Below are positions 12,686-25,751 of a stretch of DNA of 64,000 nt, piece after piece (position 1 is the first letter of the stretch; the number at the start of each line of letters is the position of its first letter). A model generated the notes under the pieces. That model saw only the letters and a list, made by a program, of their open reading frames with translations. It was not told the DNA's origin and ran no database searches. The position numbers and the translations under genes are program-made. Source of the stretch: Labyrinthula sp. Ha (Eukaryota; Sar; Bigyra; Labyrinthulida; Labyrinthulaceae); contig JAALGZ010000001.1 in assembly GCA_015227615.1 (NCBI GenBank), forward strand, positions 1,860,001 to 1,924,000, written 5' to 3'.

Positions 12686-13585
12686 TTGAATAAATATTTC
12701 TGCTTGGCAACAAAGATAGCTAAGAATAAAGTTCCTAAAAATATATTTGAAGCCCAGAGAATGCCAGAGGCAGCCAACTGGTTAAAAGCTTACAACACAG
12801 AATATGAGAAGTTTTTATCCATTGCAGGTTGTGAACGTATTTCAAGAAGTCAGGTGCCAGTTGGAGCCAAAGTATATAGATACGTGGAAATATTATCAGC
12901 AAAGGAAGATAACATAACGAAGCAGCGAAAGTACAAAGCCATATTTGCAGCTAATGGAAAAGGGTCCATAGTACACGGGTCCATTTATTCGCCAGCTGCT
13001 TCAAAGAAGGACATTTGTATTTTTCTCTTTCGTTGCGGCTAATAATATGAAGATGACGCAGCCTGATGTATCAAATGCCTTCTTGAATGTTGATTTACAA
13101 AACTTCAGGTTCTACGAGTTACCAATGTTATACAAGTAAGATCGTCACAAATTTGTATGGAGAGGCAGAAAGGCCATTTACGGGTTACGCGAGAGCTCTA
13201 AAGCGTGGTATAATGACATAAATGATTATCTTATAAACATGGGATTCAAATGCTGTGTTATTGAGAACACTTTATATAAGTATAAGCTCCAAACGGATCG
13301 CGTGTAATTTTGATCTTATATGTTGATGATATCATTTTTGCATGGGATAATTTGGAATGTAGTAACACAATATTATCAAATTTGAGAAAGAAATACGCAG
13401 TAAAATACACAAATTTGACAGAGAAACACATAGGATTTGAAATTAAAGATCAAAAGTTATACCTTGATATTTCTGCCAAAAGTATAAAGAATCGATGGGT
13501 GACATTTACGAATGTAAAACTACAAAACATGTTATCACACAGCATTAGCCAGGAGTTTATTACTAAAAAACATAACAACCAATAA
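12686..13585 (+). pseudogene. Copia reverse transcriptase remnant
   Basis: Fragments in successive frames match the RVT_2 domain. 12686-13042 holds the N-terminal finger region, with MPEAANWLKAYNTEYEKF. Near 13060 comes a QPDVSNAFLNVDL palm motif carrying the first catalytic Asp. 13310-13585 begins with LYVDDIIFA, where YVDD (13319-13330) is the polymerase active site. Frameshifts separate the three pieces. Confidence 0.9.
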
Positions 13586-13650
13586 AACCCAAGTTGTTTT
13601 AAAGCATCATAGAAACCCTGTCTTACGTTGGAGACGTATGCAGGCCTGAT

Positions 13651-14211
13651 TTGAGTTTTGCAGTGAATAGATTGGCGGTTTTTGGATCAGAACCTGGGGT
13701 GGAACATGTCAGATATGCAAAGAAAATGGCAAAGTATAGTTACCAGACAAAAAACTACGGCCTTAGATTCAAGAAAAATATGAAACAGATAAAATTAGTA
13801 TTATACACAGGTGCAAGTTGGAAAAATATTTTGACTGATAAAAGCTCAATTAACGGATATCTTTTGCTAGCAGATGGGACAACGATAAGTTGGAAAAGTA
13901 GAAAGCAAAAAACGGTCTCCAAAAGCTCAACAGAAGTTGAGACAATTGGTCTAGCCATAGGGCTATCGAGGCTTCAATGGGTAATGAACATCTACCACTT
14001 CATGGAACAAAAATTAAGTGAAACAGCGATTAAGGTTGATAATCAAAGAACTTTAAAGCTTTTAAATGAGCAAGCACTTTCTGAGAAAAGCAGACATATG
14101 GATATGAAGTATTTCTACAGTAGAACAGTATTGAAGAAGAACAATTGGAGAGTGGATTATGTTCCTGGAAATAATAATCCAGCAGATATTTTCACAAAGC
14201 AGGTTGCTTAG
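13651..14211 (+). pseudogene. Copia RNase H domain, long intact fragment
   Basis: A 186-codon frame is the best preserved part of the element. It shows SINGYLLLADGTTISWKSRK, KQKTVSKSSTEVETIGLA, VDNQRTLKLLNE, SEKSRHMDMKYFYSR and YVPGNNNPADIFTKQ, the standard copia RNase H series to the C-terminus. The first catalytic Asp of the TDADWA-type motif reads TGASWKN here, so the activity is probably lost. Confidence 0.9.
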
Positions 14212-14254
14212 GAGACGTTTATTAAAACTATGAAGATGATTTTGGTAGACACAG

Positions 14255-14316
14255 AGAAAGTAAAAGGAAAAGAAAGAAAAGAAAAGGAAAAAGAAAAGCT
14301 AGAGAGAAAACAGGGA
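14255..14316 (+). other. Polypurine-rich tract before 3' LTR
   Basis: An almost uninterrupted purine run of AAAGGAAAAG-like units between the RNase H stop codon and the 3' LTR. This is where LTR retrotransposons prime plus-strand DNA synthesis. It is longer than a typical tract, and may also have grown by slippage. Confidence 0.65.
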
Positions 14317-14319
14317 GCA

Positions 14320-14467
14320 TATTCGCAGGGGCACTAAACATAATAGTATTTGCAGAGCCATAGAATATAATACAGATCTAGTACAGTGTATTGTATAATA
14401 TATTTCTCTCATAAACCTTAACCTTTTTATCACAAACGAACCAAAACATATAAACACCTTCCAATAG
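14320..14467 (+). repeat. 3' LTR of copia element
   Basis: Matches the 5' LTR at 10111-10257 from TATTCGCAGGGGCACTAAA to AACACCTTCCAATAG. At 148 bases it is short even for copia elements. Similarity to the 5' copy stops on both sides at these limits. Confidence 0.85.
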
Positions 14468-14879
14468 TATTGAAACATACATTGCCACTTTCTCACTCGC
14501 ACACACGTTCTCAATAGTCGACTACTTTGCTCATAGCAAAACCCCTCCTTATGCCCTCTCGAGGGACAAATGAAACAAAAATCTTACAATGAGAGAGTTC
14601 CTTTTTGTTATTCTATTAAAAAAAATAGCAAAAAGCAGCAAGAACCTTGGATATAATGACTTAAAGAGACAGTATCTCTGTCTATTAACTTTTGATATAA
14701 CCTGTTTGCAAAGTGCCCAGAAAATATCTGTATCTTTTCAAAAAAGTTTAAAATATCTAAGTTCATAATAATTTCTATAGTCGAAAATAAAAAGAAGCCA
14801 ATTATCCGGGCAGAACGATTATTTATTGTCTAATAATTCTAAAATTTGCCCAGAATGTTCCAGATATTATATCTTTACT

Positions 14880-15260
14880 TTCGTTTTTTGAACCGTTAAG
14901 CGATGACGTACAAATGAATTCTGGAACTGTACGTTCCAAAATATCGCGGAACTAAACGGAAGATATCGGAAGGAAGAGTTGGGGATTCTGTCGATGGTCA
15001 ACTATGGGCGGAAAAGTAATAGATGCTTCTTAGTAAACTTTCCCCGAAAAAGCACTTCCAGTTGATATTGCTCCTTCGGAAAAGTTTTTGAGCGAGGTGA
15101 TCTTTCGGGGGAAAAAGCTAGAGACTGACTATAAATATCATTTTCTTGAAGATACAAGAGTTCTAGGAGAAGTGCGCGGTAACTTTGGCCTTGAAAGTGG
15201 AGAGTTTCTTTTATTGACAGAATAATGGGATGGAAAACTAATAAAATTCAAGATATAAGT
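14880..15260 (+). pseudogene. Coding-like remnant, unknown family
   Basis: The plus strand reads protein-like without a complete ORF. One frame from about 15040 ends at TAA (15222-15224) and reads EKFLSEVIFRGKKLETDYKY, then GEVRGNFGLESGEFLLLTE. After the stop it continues sensibly as WDGKLIKFKI. Upstream frames give RVGDSVDGQLWAEK and GRYRKEELGILSMVNYGRKS. I could not join these with GT-AG introns of the usual 28-34 nt, so a pseudogene with frameshifts seems likeliest. A real gene with unusual splicing is the alternative. Confidence 0.4.
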
Positions 15261-15325
15261 TCAAGTGTATTTACAAGAAAACATTAGTGACTAGACTCTA
15301 TGGACAATATACTTTATAGACTAGC

Positions 15326-15991
15326 TCAGCACAGTAATTGTTCTCTTAAGTAAGGAAATCCATTTTCATCGAATGAAAAGCTTCCAACTAGAGGAATAAG
15401 TTCCATATCCTTCATATCTTTTTTATCTGGGGCAGATACTACTGATGCACTTGTTTCATCCTCTGTTTCCAAATTTGCTAAATCAAACTTGAAGCGTTTG
15501 TGAAGGAATTGCTGCAAATCATGTTCTCTACTGTAATGTATGCTTTCGTGAAACCCTAGCGATTGAAATGTTCTTACTCCTATTGTCTTAACCTTTTTAT
15601 CTTCGCTCTTTGCAAAACATGGCCAAACTTGTTTTCTCCTTAATTCTTGCAAAACCAAAGGCTCTAGATGCGGCGGGAATGGGCGTCTTGAGTCCTTGCC
15701 TTTAACATGTGCGATTAGTGCCTTTCGAAAAGATAACTCAGGCTGCTTTGGTCTTTTCTTCCTAGTCTGAACCCAAGCATTAAAACAGTCTTCTTCCAAT
15801 ATTCGACTTCGACCAGCACTTCCGGGCTCAGCAAAGTGAAGGAAAACAACGAATGAGGAAACGTTTTTCGTCTCCAATATATCAATATCAGATAAGTTTT
15901 CTTGTTTTAAACTAACTTTACCTAACTCTTCAGTTGAAAATAGTTCTTCTAAGCTTGGTTCTAAAACATCCAGATCGTGGAAATATTTCAT
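15326..15991 (-). CDS. Hypothetical protein, 221 aa
   Basis: A minus-strand frame of 221 codons from the ATG at 15991. The frame is open a little further upstream, but without another ATG. I do not recognise the family. The N-terminus is acidic with Leu-Glu-rich helices. The centre (residues about 75-145) is basic with Trp and Pro, for example NAWVQTRKKRPKQ and LVLQELRRKQVWPCF. The C-terminus ends in SFSFDENGFPYLREQ. There is no signal peptide or membrane segment, so it is probably a cytosolic or nuclear protein. AAACGG motifs occur upstream at 16014-16019 and 16044-16049. A decayed coding-like stretch lies beyond its 3' end. Confidence 0.65.
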   Translation of the reverse strand: MKYFHDLDVLEPSLEELFSTEELGKVSLKQENLSDIDILETKNVSSFVVFLHFAEPGSAGRSRILEEDCFNAWVQTRKKRPKQPELSFRKALIAHVKGKDSRRPFPPHLEPLVLQELRRKQVWPCFAKSEDKKVKTIGVRTFQSLGFHESIHYSREHDLQQFLHKRFKFDLANLETEDETSASVVSAPDKKDMKDMELIPLVGSFSFDENGFPYLREQLLC

Positions 15992-18900
15992 CTGTTTTTT
16001 TTTCTTTTTGTTCAAACGGTTCAATTTGTTATGATAGGAAACTAAACGGAAATTAGTTGATGACGCTTATTCGGAATATGGGAGTGTGCTGGATATATGA
16101 GAAATTGAAACGTGTGTTGTTATAGTCCGATCGACAAAATATGTGAAATCATGTAAACGGATTGCAAAGGAAATAAAATCGTGAACAATTTGTAGGAAAT
16201 AATATGTACCAGTTCGATACTTCTTTTAGTCGAATATCAAGAGAATAGAATAATGTGGTAAATATGTCTATAAAATGTGTATGTTAGCTTAGAATCATTC
16301 ACATATTATGTAGGGTGATAATATAGAACTAATTATTTGAAGTGGTATTATTTGTCTATTTAACAGTAGAGAATAGAGAAGAAGATTGTAACAATGATAC
16401 ATATTGTAAAAGATTTGTATAGAATAACATATATGTACCAATTACCAAATTTTCAACTCCTATTAATTTAACTGATGTCCCCAAAATTATTAAACCCTGG
16501 TCTAGTTAATAAAACATCAAAGTACATATACTATATAAGTATTGACTATATGAACGGATAGTCTTATTATTCAAAACGTAGGTACTCTTTATTTTCTATA
16601 TTCAAAGTACATTTTATAAATTCTATAGTCATTATCATAATATTCTGGTCATTCTTATATATATAATAATAATAACCAAAAATACAATGTATGAACTTGA
16701 CTTCTTAGGAAAAGCACACGACTTTCATTTTGTTTAGATAGATTTTTTTTAAATTATAATAATATATTTTTGACACCTAAAGAGTGATATGTTGCCTAAT
16801 AAAATGAATAGGCAACGACACCTTTTGATGAAATCCAACAAATTAACTTAGTGCTCTACTTTCACTTGAAAGAACATTGAGCTCTTCGATAACAATAATT
16901 TCACACAGAGAAGGTTCACAGCTATGTTTAACCGCATCTCCGTACTTGATGTTTTTTAAACCAAAATGCTTGCTCAGAGAGAACGAAATCTAGCTTGAAA
17001 ACACATTCTTTTCTACAAAATAAAACCGAGGCTCCATAAACTATATTTCTGCTTATTCTTCAGAAAGCATCTAACACTATAGGATTTCCACACTAAAATC
17101 CTGCAACATTGTGAGACAGCTCTTTGAAAAAACTGAAAATTCGAGACAAAGTTTAGCAATGAAAATTTATTTATTGCAGTTAGAGCCAATTTTCGCCATT
17201 AGACAGAGCATGCACTTTTCTACTTTCTTCAGCGCGCGTTAACTTTGATTCGGTGGCCACCAAAGGCTATCACTTGAAACTGGACAAGCGATGCCAGGCA
17301 AAGGTTATGATTTGTGGTTAGCAGCGTTGTCTACACTTGTTAACGTATAGTTACTCTTCAGAAATTGCAATGCTATAAAATTATACTTGTTCTTTTCAGG
17401 TTCTTCGTTGAAGCAATATTTGTCCGCTGAAATGTGACGCATGAGACCTGTTAGAAGGTGAATTGAAGGTGAAACCTTTGATCTATGTTATAAAGCTGCT
17501 TGCCTTATGTACTTGAAACGGTTCAACGTAAGCATAAATATATGATCGCCTACATCTATGCCTTGGACTAGGTCGAATGAAAACTAGCCCACCTGTGTTC
17601 ATATTTTATTTTTTTCCAAGACATGTTCCAAGTTTTTACTTTCCTTAATAATGGCTATCCCATAGCTTTCATGTGCTTCGGTTCTTAGTGATAATTGTTT
17701 ACTCTTTGCGACCAATTCTAAGATAATGCGAGAATTTGGAATGTTGAAATATCTTTATATAACATATCTATTACTCCGAATAATATCGAGGGCTTTAATT
17801 TACTATCTTTTAGTACGTTTGATTAGTTAATACTACCTTGATTGAACTGCAAGGCCCGTTGAAAACTTGTGCGGTATTAAGTGCACTTACATCTCCAAAT
17901 GCTAAAATGCACTGTAACATAACTGGAAGTATCGGGTTAAAATGATAGACCTAGCGATAAAAAAACAATTGTCAGAGGAAAACAACTTTAATTCTTGTGC
18001 AGGGAAAGGAGTTGCTAGAGCTGTTAAAAGGAGATGTTTCAAATATTTAACTCAATTATTTCAAGAATCATAAGTATAAAAGTGTTGGAACTTAATCGTG
18101 GTTTTGTTAGCGCAAGAGCTGTTGTGCATTACATTGAGTCAACAGGCTAGAAACAATTTAATTTTGTGTAGGTTCATTGTTCTGCCTCTTGCCAAGGTAA
18201 GTCCAAACATCAACTGATTGCGAAGATTTCTAAAATGGAGTGCAGAGGCAACTCTTAAAATTATTCTATCGAGAAATTTTTGCTCAACTTACAGGTGATG
18301 AGATTCACGCTAAACTGCTGAATCTTTGTCATTCCACATTTTCTTGTCCGAAGTCTTGTTTGCTTCCTCGGGTATAAGATCAGATATTAGGAAAAAAGAC
18401 GTTGTTTTTTCTTGCAGAGAACATAAGTTAAGATATTAAAAGGCATGGGATTTGATAAAAGTTTTCAGTAATTATTTGATATTTAATTTTATTCTGAGTA
18501 TGAATAAGAAAAGTTGAATTTTCTATTTTATCAAAATATCATGATTTAATTCTGATTTACAATTAATATCCTTTACAAAGGTGGCCATATAACCCTGACC
18601 CATTGAGTGAAGAGAAAGTGTTCCATTTCTGTAACTTTTTGAATATCTATATAAAAACACCATATGTCCAAAGAGAATGCCATGATTATTCTCATCCAGA
18701 CGGTCTACTTCACCAAAATTTTCACACCATTTGGGAGAAAAGTAAAATTGTACGGTCTTTTTTCCTATGCTACTAGTCCATTTCTATAAATAATAATCAG
18801 CGATTAGCAATAGGTAATTTAAATGGTTTATGACTTATTTTGACTAACCAATAAAAAACATAGCATATAATTTTTTACGAAAACCATCAATAATTTAATT

Positions 18901-21900
18901 CGATCCCTTCTATTACCCCAGTATAAACTATGGGGGGACTAGGGTTAAGTTCTAGGGGGAAACTAAATACATGGTCAGCGAATGTCGTTACAACTACGGA
19001 ATTCTAGTAGGCACGATTTTTGGAAGATAATGGTCTTCATTAGAAATGACCACCAGGTTTGAAGTCTCAAAGATGAAGAATGCGTATTTTGAAAACACTC
19101 ACCCCCCTCGCTTTTTATTGCTTAAATTCCCTACAGCGTAAGCAAGTATTCTACCATACTATAGAGTTCATGCATAGTTAGCAACAATATTAGTTGTATA
19201 GCAACTGTATGAAATAAAACCATTAAGGTTTTTATATACCTGTAACGAGATCCAAGATTAAAAGTGGTTATTGTGAATATTCCCTACCCTGTTCAATATA
19301 TAGATAGATAGAGATTAACCTAAGAAGGATAGTAGCACATGTGAAATGGTTTAGCTGTATTAAGTTTCATAGAAACCCGGTAGGATACCAAATTAATCTT
19401 ATATACCTTCAAACTACCAGCGAAACCATAAGAATTATGAAATTAAATGTGAGTAAGACTCCTATGAAGTCATACATCTTCTTAGTTAAATGATATAACA
19501 AAGGGCCTACTTAGAAAGGATTAACAAATATAATATTGAAACACTGAGAAATATAATACTGAGCTGAAGAGACACTTAATAGGGGATAGTTAAACGAAAG
19601 TAACACCCAACAAGTTAGGATAACAGCTGTTATAAAACAAACTTTTCACGAAGGTAGATCAGACAAACACTGCATTTTAGAAACTTAAGGGACCAATAAT
19701 AGCACCTGGAGAGGATTATTTTGATTCTGGTAATCTGAAGAGACCTTTTTATTAAAGACGAAGCAAAAGAGTAATCTGATAATATTTTATGTATTAATGC
19801 TCAAAGTTATAGAAATACAGTTTTAATGGTTATTTGAGTTATATTTAATTCAATTAAGACGCTGATAGTTTTGTGAAGCCTTCATAAGATATCTACAATA
19901 TATTATTAACGGGTACCTGTTAACGAAGCACAAATCGTTCTCTAGAAAACTTAAGTAGTGATTTTCCTTAATAGTTGACTGCCAATTACTTCTAGAGCCC
20001 CAAATCTGGGCACAATTCATTCATCCCTGGTTTTAGGTAAAAGAGGCGCCCATAGTCTATGATGTTTTATGCGGTAGGTATTTTCCATGTTATAGAGCAA
20101 TAATACACTTTAAATTATGAATTTAAAATTTGTTGCTCTACTTATTGCAGAGTTATTTTACTTAGCTCTTAGTGGTAAGTGGGATGAAGTTAATTTTGAT
20201 GGTCTATATCTAAACGCTGAGGTAATAGGAATAAAAACACAAAATTAAAGTTAATATCACGCTTAAACATTAGAATCAATTCTAACCCAATTACTCGGTA
20301 CTTTATTTTGAAGAGTCAGTACAAAAACGTGACTCTAAACTATAAATTAGATAAGTTCAACTTCCATTTCATTACATAGTAGAAAACATTACTCCTAGAA
20401 TACTCTATAGCCTGTATTTTGCTGGACCTGGAGTACTGAAGCTAAATTTTGTCCTGAATACATTATTGAATGATACCACAGCTAGGCTATGGATAGTTAT
20501 ATTATATTAAGCTAATGCTAAGAACGTTGATGACATCATAATATTTTGTACATAATATTCAATTATGAATAAATAACTCTTCAAAGAAACAGTTGAGAGC
20601 AACGGTGTTAATAACATGGTAATTATACTTGATTAAATTAAAATAATGTATCAGTTTATTTTTAAATACTACATAAACAACTCAGAGCTAAGCTCTCTTA
20701 ATAAAGTCACGGTAATGAATGTGTGAGGCGTCCAAAATAACCTTGGAATCGCTTGAAACAGTTGTGGATTGAGGGGAATTATTTGTGAGAAAATGTCTAG
20801 CTATTGATACTTTGTAGGGTATAACTCAGCTCAAACTACCTCTTCAGCAAGTTTACCAAGGCGTTTTTATTTGCTTGGAATCAAATAAAATATTCAGTAA
20901 GAGCTTGGACATGAGTTATCAGAAAAAAATATGCGGGAAATTAATAGCAGGACAGAACTCGAAAAATTTGCATTTTTCACATTAGTGTTATTAAGATTTT
21001 TTATTAAAAAATTAATTAGGTACCACAGGTAAGCAATTCGGGAAATTAAGTTGACCAGCTTGCAGGAAAATATGGTAATGCGAACAAAAAACTTAGCACA
21101 ATAATATATATAAATAACTCAAAACTTTCAGAGCAAAATCTAATTGCTAATTAGTGGTTTAATTAAATGAAAAGCTACTAACATCGAGAGCTCATCTCGA
21201 AGAGGTTTGAATTGCTAACACCCTGAAATTCTCTAAATCACAAGGAAACATCATATTGGTATTATAGTCGGCTATGCTGCTAATATATATGTTCTGTACT
21301 ATAATAAGCCATAAAAAATATTATTTTACAATATAAGTATTCATTTTCATTAATTTCATGTGCAAAGAAGAATATGTTCACGAAATATTTTTAAGGAATG
21401 CTTAATTAAGACAATAGTGAAAATAGGTTGTAATTTATAGCTATTTAGTCTCAAGAAGGTTTCCTTGACCGTAAATAATATATATAATCTGATGCGTAGT
21501 TTCACAATTACTAAAATATTTTCTTGTCATAAATGTCTTACATTGCCACAATAGTCATATATGGAAATTCAAAAAGCATACCAATACAAGCTACAGAAAT
21601 CATTCTCTAGTATTAAGGGATATCTACAATATATATTGTTTTATCTATTTGTGATGGATGTTTAATTCTTAGGCACTGACGCCATATTTCGCTTTTCATA
21701 TGAGAAAGAACACGCCAACTAATTTTCTTATTATACCCCAGCACCTACGTTGATTTTGTCTAGTACGCACATGTGATAGAATTTATATTAGTTTAAATGC
21801 TTAATCGTAAAAAGTTTTTCTGTGAATAAAATTACTTTTGTTTAATATTTACTCAGCTTAAAGTTTTTAAATTAGATACGTGTATGGTATACCAGTTGTT

Positions 21901-24900
21901 CTAGTAAAGAACATTCACGAAGAAGATCAAACAATATGTATATTTTTTATAAGTAGCAGTAATAAATAAATTTGATTAAAATATATATAATCCTAAATAT
22001 GTTACTCTACATCTAGTTATATAGCCACCAAGATACGATAACCAATCATATGGTTATCATAATACTTTAAATCTAAAGTACTTAATAATAAAGCAATGGA
22101 TAATTGATTTTGGTTAACTTAATGTAATCATTTGCTTAAAACCAACTATTCAGATATTTGGCTCTTTCCCAATGATAAAAGGTTATTAACTGTTACCTCT
22201 GGAAGGTTGTTCCGTCGCTTTGAAAATACGCTTCATGCATATCATGAGGTATTCGTAACAGTTCCATCTAGAACTGAAATCCCGAATACCTATTCATTTC
22301 TCATGGAGCAAATGGTTCCGAAATTATTGATCTAGTTTCCTTGATACACTAAAGTATTAAGACTTAAACAGTTTTTCCCGCTTCATTCTCTCAACAGTTT
22401 ATGAAAAATGAAAATCTATGTGATAGCTCATTATTGAATGATTCATTTTTTCTTGTCAAATTAACCATATATTTATAACACAGTCTAAGTGCTTGTGAAG
22501 TTTATGGACTATGTTGCAGTTTAAAAAAAAGAAATGTTAGGTTAGGTTATTCTTGTGGAGTTTTCAATGGGAGCTTTTAGTTACAATTCCTCTCCTAGTA
22601 TTGTCTATTATCAAGTGTGTTATTAGGATTTAAATAAAGTCACCTCGTAGCACTGGATTACAATATGGCTGTTAAGTACCTTTGTGATTGTGCTTGAGCT
22701 ATATTTATTATTCACAGGTTCTATGCAATTTGAGACTGAGTTTAAAGAAGGAAGGTATGCTGCAAGCCAGCTAGATTTAGCACTGTATTCCCTGTCTTGA
22801 TAAATTGTTCTTATTTGAGAAGATGTGATTACATTTATTTTTTTTATAAATGAAGTTATTGCATTGCTTTGGCTTACTAAAATATATTTGATATTTTACC
22901 AAGGCTGGGCATTTCATGACTTTCTAGATTGATTATTCCCAGAAAGTAGTTTTTTAATATTTTGAATGAACAAATACAAACTCATGTTTACAAAGTGCGA
23001 ATTCTTAAAAAATTTAGAAAAAACTTAAAGTCCAAACATTGTTGCCCCGAACAAAATACCCTTAGCCCTAATCTTGCTTCTAAAGTCCAGGTAATTAAAA
23101 ACTCATTCGCACGGTTGAGAATATCGCCAAATGACAGTATTTCTTCGATAGATAAAGACATGATTATCTTAGTCAATTTATTAATAGAAATTAATCAACG
23201 TGTTTGTACATAGCTTTGAAATTAGAACAAAATGATATATGTTACCTGTTTTAATAGAACAGATTTCTTGTAGAGAATTTGGATCAGGAGTTTGAAGGAC
23301 ACGGACTAGCTATGCACTTTCGTTGTATGATTACATTAATTTTGTTTGACCATGCCATCACTCTGGTATGCAAATGAGCAGTAAATCTGCTTATATTAGA
23401 GTAAGAAAATAGAATCATATGACCGGAATTAAGAATTATTCTCATTGGCATAAATATTTTAGTGAGGTAAACAAACAAAATTTCAGAAGTGCAAATATAA
23501 AATGCCCAAACTTCATTTGTAATCTGACCAACCGTTAATGGATTTACATATTTGTTTTAACCTATCTTTTCTTGATGTATTTATTTTTCTTATTATATCC
23601 ATGTATGAAGTTTCTTAACTTGTAGCCATAAATTCAAAAAAACTAAGGAAATGTATAACTTAATTTTGATGAGGAGACCACATGTTTCGCAGTTTTTTCT
23701 CAGCGTTCAACCTAAACTTTCTTCTTCTATTTTTGTGTGAGGATTGCTCCAAGCTAGTTTATAAGAAAATACGTGCTGTTTAAATTAACGGCTCTTTCAT
23801 CTGGTCATGATTCACGTTTATGTATACATTTTACTTAGTATGAGGAAAAAAAGTCAAAATTTAGAGTTATTTGAACAGGTAAATCCGGAATCATTTTTTA
23901 TGAACAGCTTTATTATTTCTTGGACTGGTTGGAAGGTTCTCTGTGATAAATACTATGCTTAGCGCATTAGGAATTTATGAAATTGGGGTCCTGTTGTAAC
24001 AATTTGTCCTTGGTGTTTCAGCTCAACGACAAGGTTCAAGTTCCATTCTTCATTTCGGCATCCTCTCAGCCTTAATTCTGAACACCTTTGCATTGCTATG
24101 GAGACCTTAATTTCATAACTGCGTGTTTTCTTTCGAGTAAACTGGTTTGTTTTTCAGGTTGCTCAGTCCAATCATCACTCAGATTTTAAAGCTATCCATA
24201 CATCTATTCAGTGTATAACCCCAAACGCATCTATGCGCTAGAATATACGTTTTTAAAAGTCTCCTTCTGTAGTTAGTCTCATTTAGTACAAGTGTTTCAT
24301 TAGGGGGGAAATTAATCCCTAGACAGGAATTTCTTAGACTCCATTGGAGAATTATGGAATATTATTAATGGTGGGTCCTACAGATTTTCTTTAGAAGACC
24401 TTCGTCCCGTATCAGTTTTTATTTTAATATAAATTTCGTTAGAGACAAATTAAGGCTAAGAATTTATGTCAGAAGGCATCGAATCAACTATTAATTTTTT
24501 CTCTTTGTAAATTATTTTCAGTCGATAGTATAAGAATTCTTTTGTAAACGCCATGATAAAGTCTGAGCTGATAATGAAATAGATTCTTACTATATGCATG
24601 GTGTTCCGATAAATAGCTTTGCGCCTATAACCATTAAATCAAATGACACAGTAAATACTGTTAAGTTAAGACTAGAAACAAGACTGTTGTCATAACATAA
24701 TTGTTAGTCTCTTAATTATTGCCCCCTTTAGTCATGAGGACAATACTAGAGTGGTAAATATAATAGTTTCTTGGTAGAATTTTTCCTATGCAGTTCGAGT
24801 AAATACCACGCGGTGGGTATGCCATTTGTGCATTGGAGATTCATAGAAACTTAATGCAAAATGGGTACTGCTGTTTCACCAATAGCTATATAGTTTTTTG

Positions 24901-25751
24901 CATTTTCTGCTTTAGCCCTTGGAAAAAAGCAACATTTATGAAAATTTTGGCTTTACCCCTTCGAACAAACCCAAAAAAAGTCAATTTTATGTTTACTAAT
25001 TCTCAAAGAGAGTGCCTTACAGTTTAAACGGGAAATCTTACTGCTGCCAACCTACTAGATTTTCTCTTGCATATCAACATACTTAATTCATTTCCTACCT
25101 TAGATCAAAGAGGCCTTGAAAACCCATGTAGTAAAAATGAAGTATGGCTGTTGATCTTTCTCAGGAGAGCATCAACATTGTTAGACATTAAAATGAAAAG
25201 CACGAGTCCTTTATGCACATGTTAGTGAAACCTAGGCCAGCTTCTTTCATGCAAGTAAGAACTAGGCGGGTTGCTTGAGGAATATCAAATGAAGAATAGT
25301 TTAATCTAAACTGTAACAATCTTTGAAACCAGGTAGCAAGAACAAAAATATATGTGCCACTTCAGCATGATAATATGAACAACCTCGAGATTTCAAGTTA
25401 ATCCAAACCATAACTGTACTAAGTGTTCGTTAGGTTTTCTTCCATTGGTTTACTATATATGCTTACTAAGCTCTTTCTCATCTCGGGATGAGCCCAATAT
25501 GGGTATTCCGGCCCTCTTCCTGAAATTCTCTAATTACTAAGCGCTAAGTTTCAAAATAGAAATGCATATCAGAGGTGTACGACAAAACTCAGTATCTATG
25601 CTCAATTTGAAGGACTCATAAACCAGGTAGAGTTATCTATTTTAAAATTGTGATCAGTAACTCCCGCATGAGTAGAAATAAGATAAGAATAAACAGGAAA
25701 CATACAGCCAGATATCTGTAACAGTTACAGCCAATGATTACGTATGTATCT
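15992..25751. other. Long intergenic region, no gene recognised
   Basis: About 9.8 kb of AT-rich DNA without any convincing ORF. The best candidates (22132-22335 and 22962-23213, plus strand) are under 85 codons and match nothing. There are small local features such as a GATA-type microsatellite near 19303, but no tRNA, rRNA or intact TE that I can see. It probably consists of old, heavily mutated repeats. Confidence 0.5.

Larger units (their letters stand above)
10111..14467 (+). mobile_element. Degenerate Ty1/copia LTR retrotransposon
   Basis: A plus-strand element bounded by two similar short LTRs (10111-10257 and 14320-14467). Gag-like, zinc-knuckle, protease, integrase, reverse transcriptase and RNase H segments follow in copia order. 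The integrase precedes the RT, which separates copia from gypsy elements. The reading frame is broken many times by stops and frameshifts, so the element cannot be autonomous. A purine-only tract precedes the 3' LTR. I could not identify a target-site duplication or a clear primer-binding site, and the LTR ends lack an obvious TG...CA. Confidence 0.93.

Noticed and set aside
10111-14467. Target-site duplication of the copia element
   Set aside because: Comparing the bases outside both LTRs gave no convincing 4-6-bp match. The exact ends are uncertain because of decay.
19300-19320. GATA microsatellite as a functional element
   Set aside because: Only about three units, within the range of chance in AT-rich DNA.
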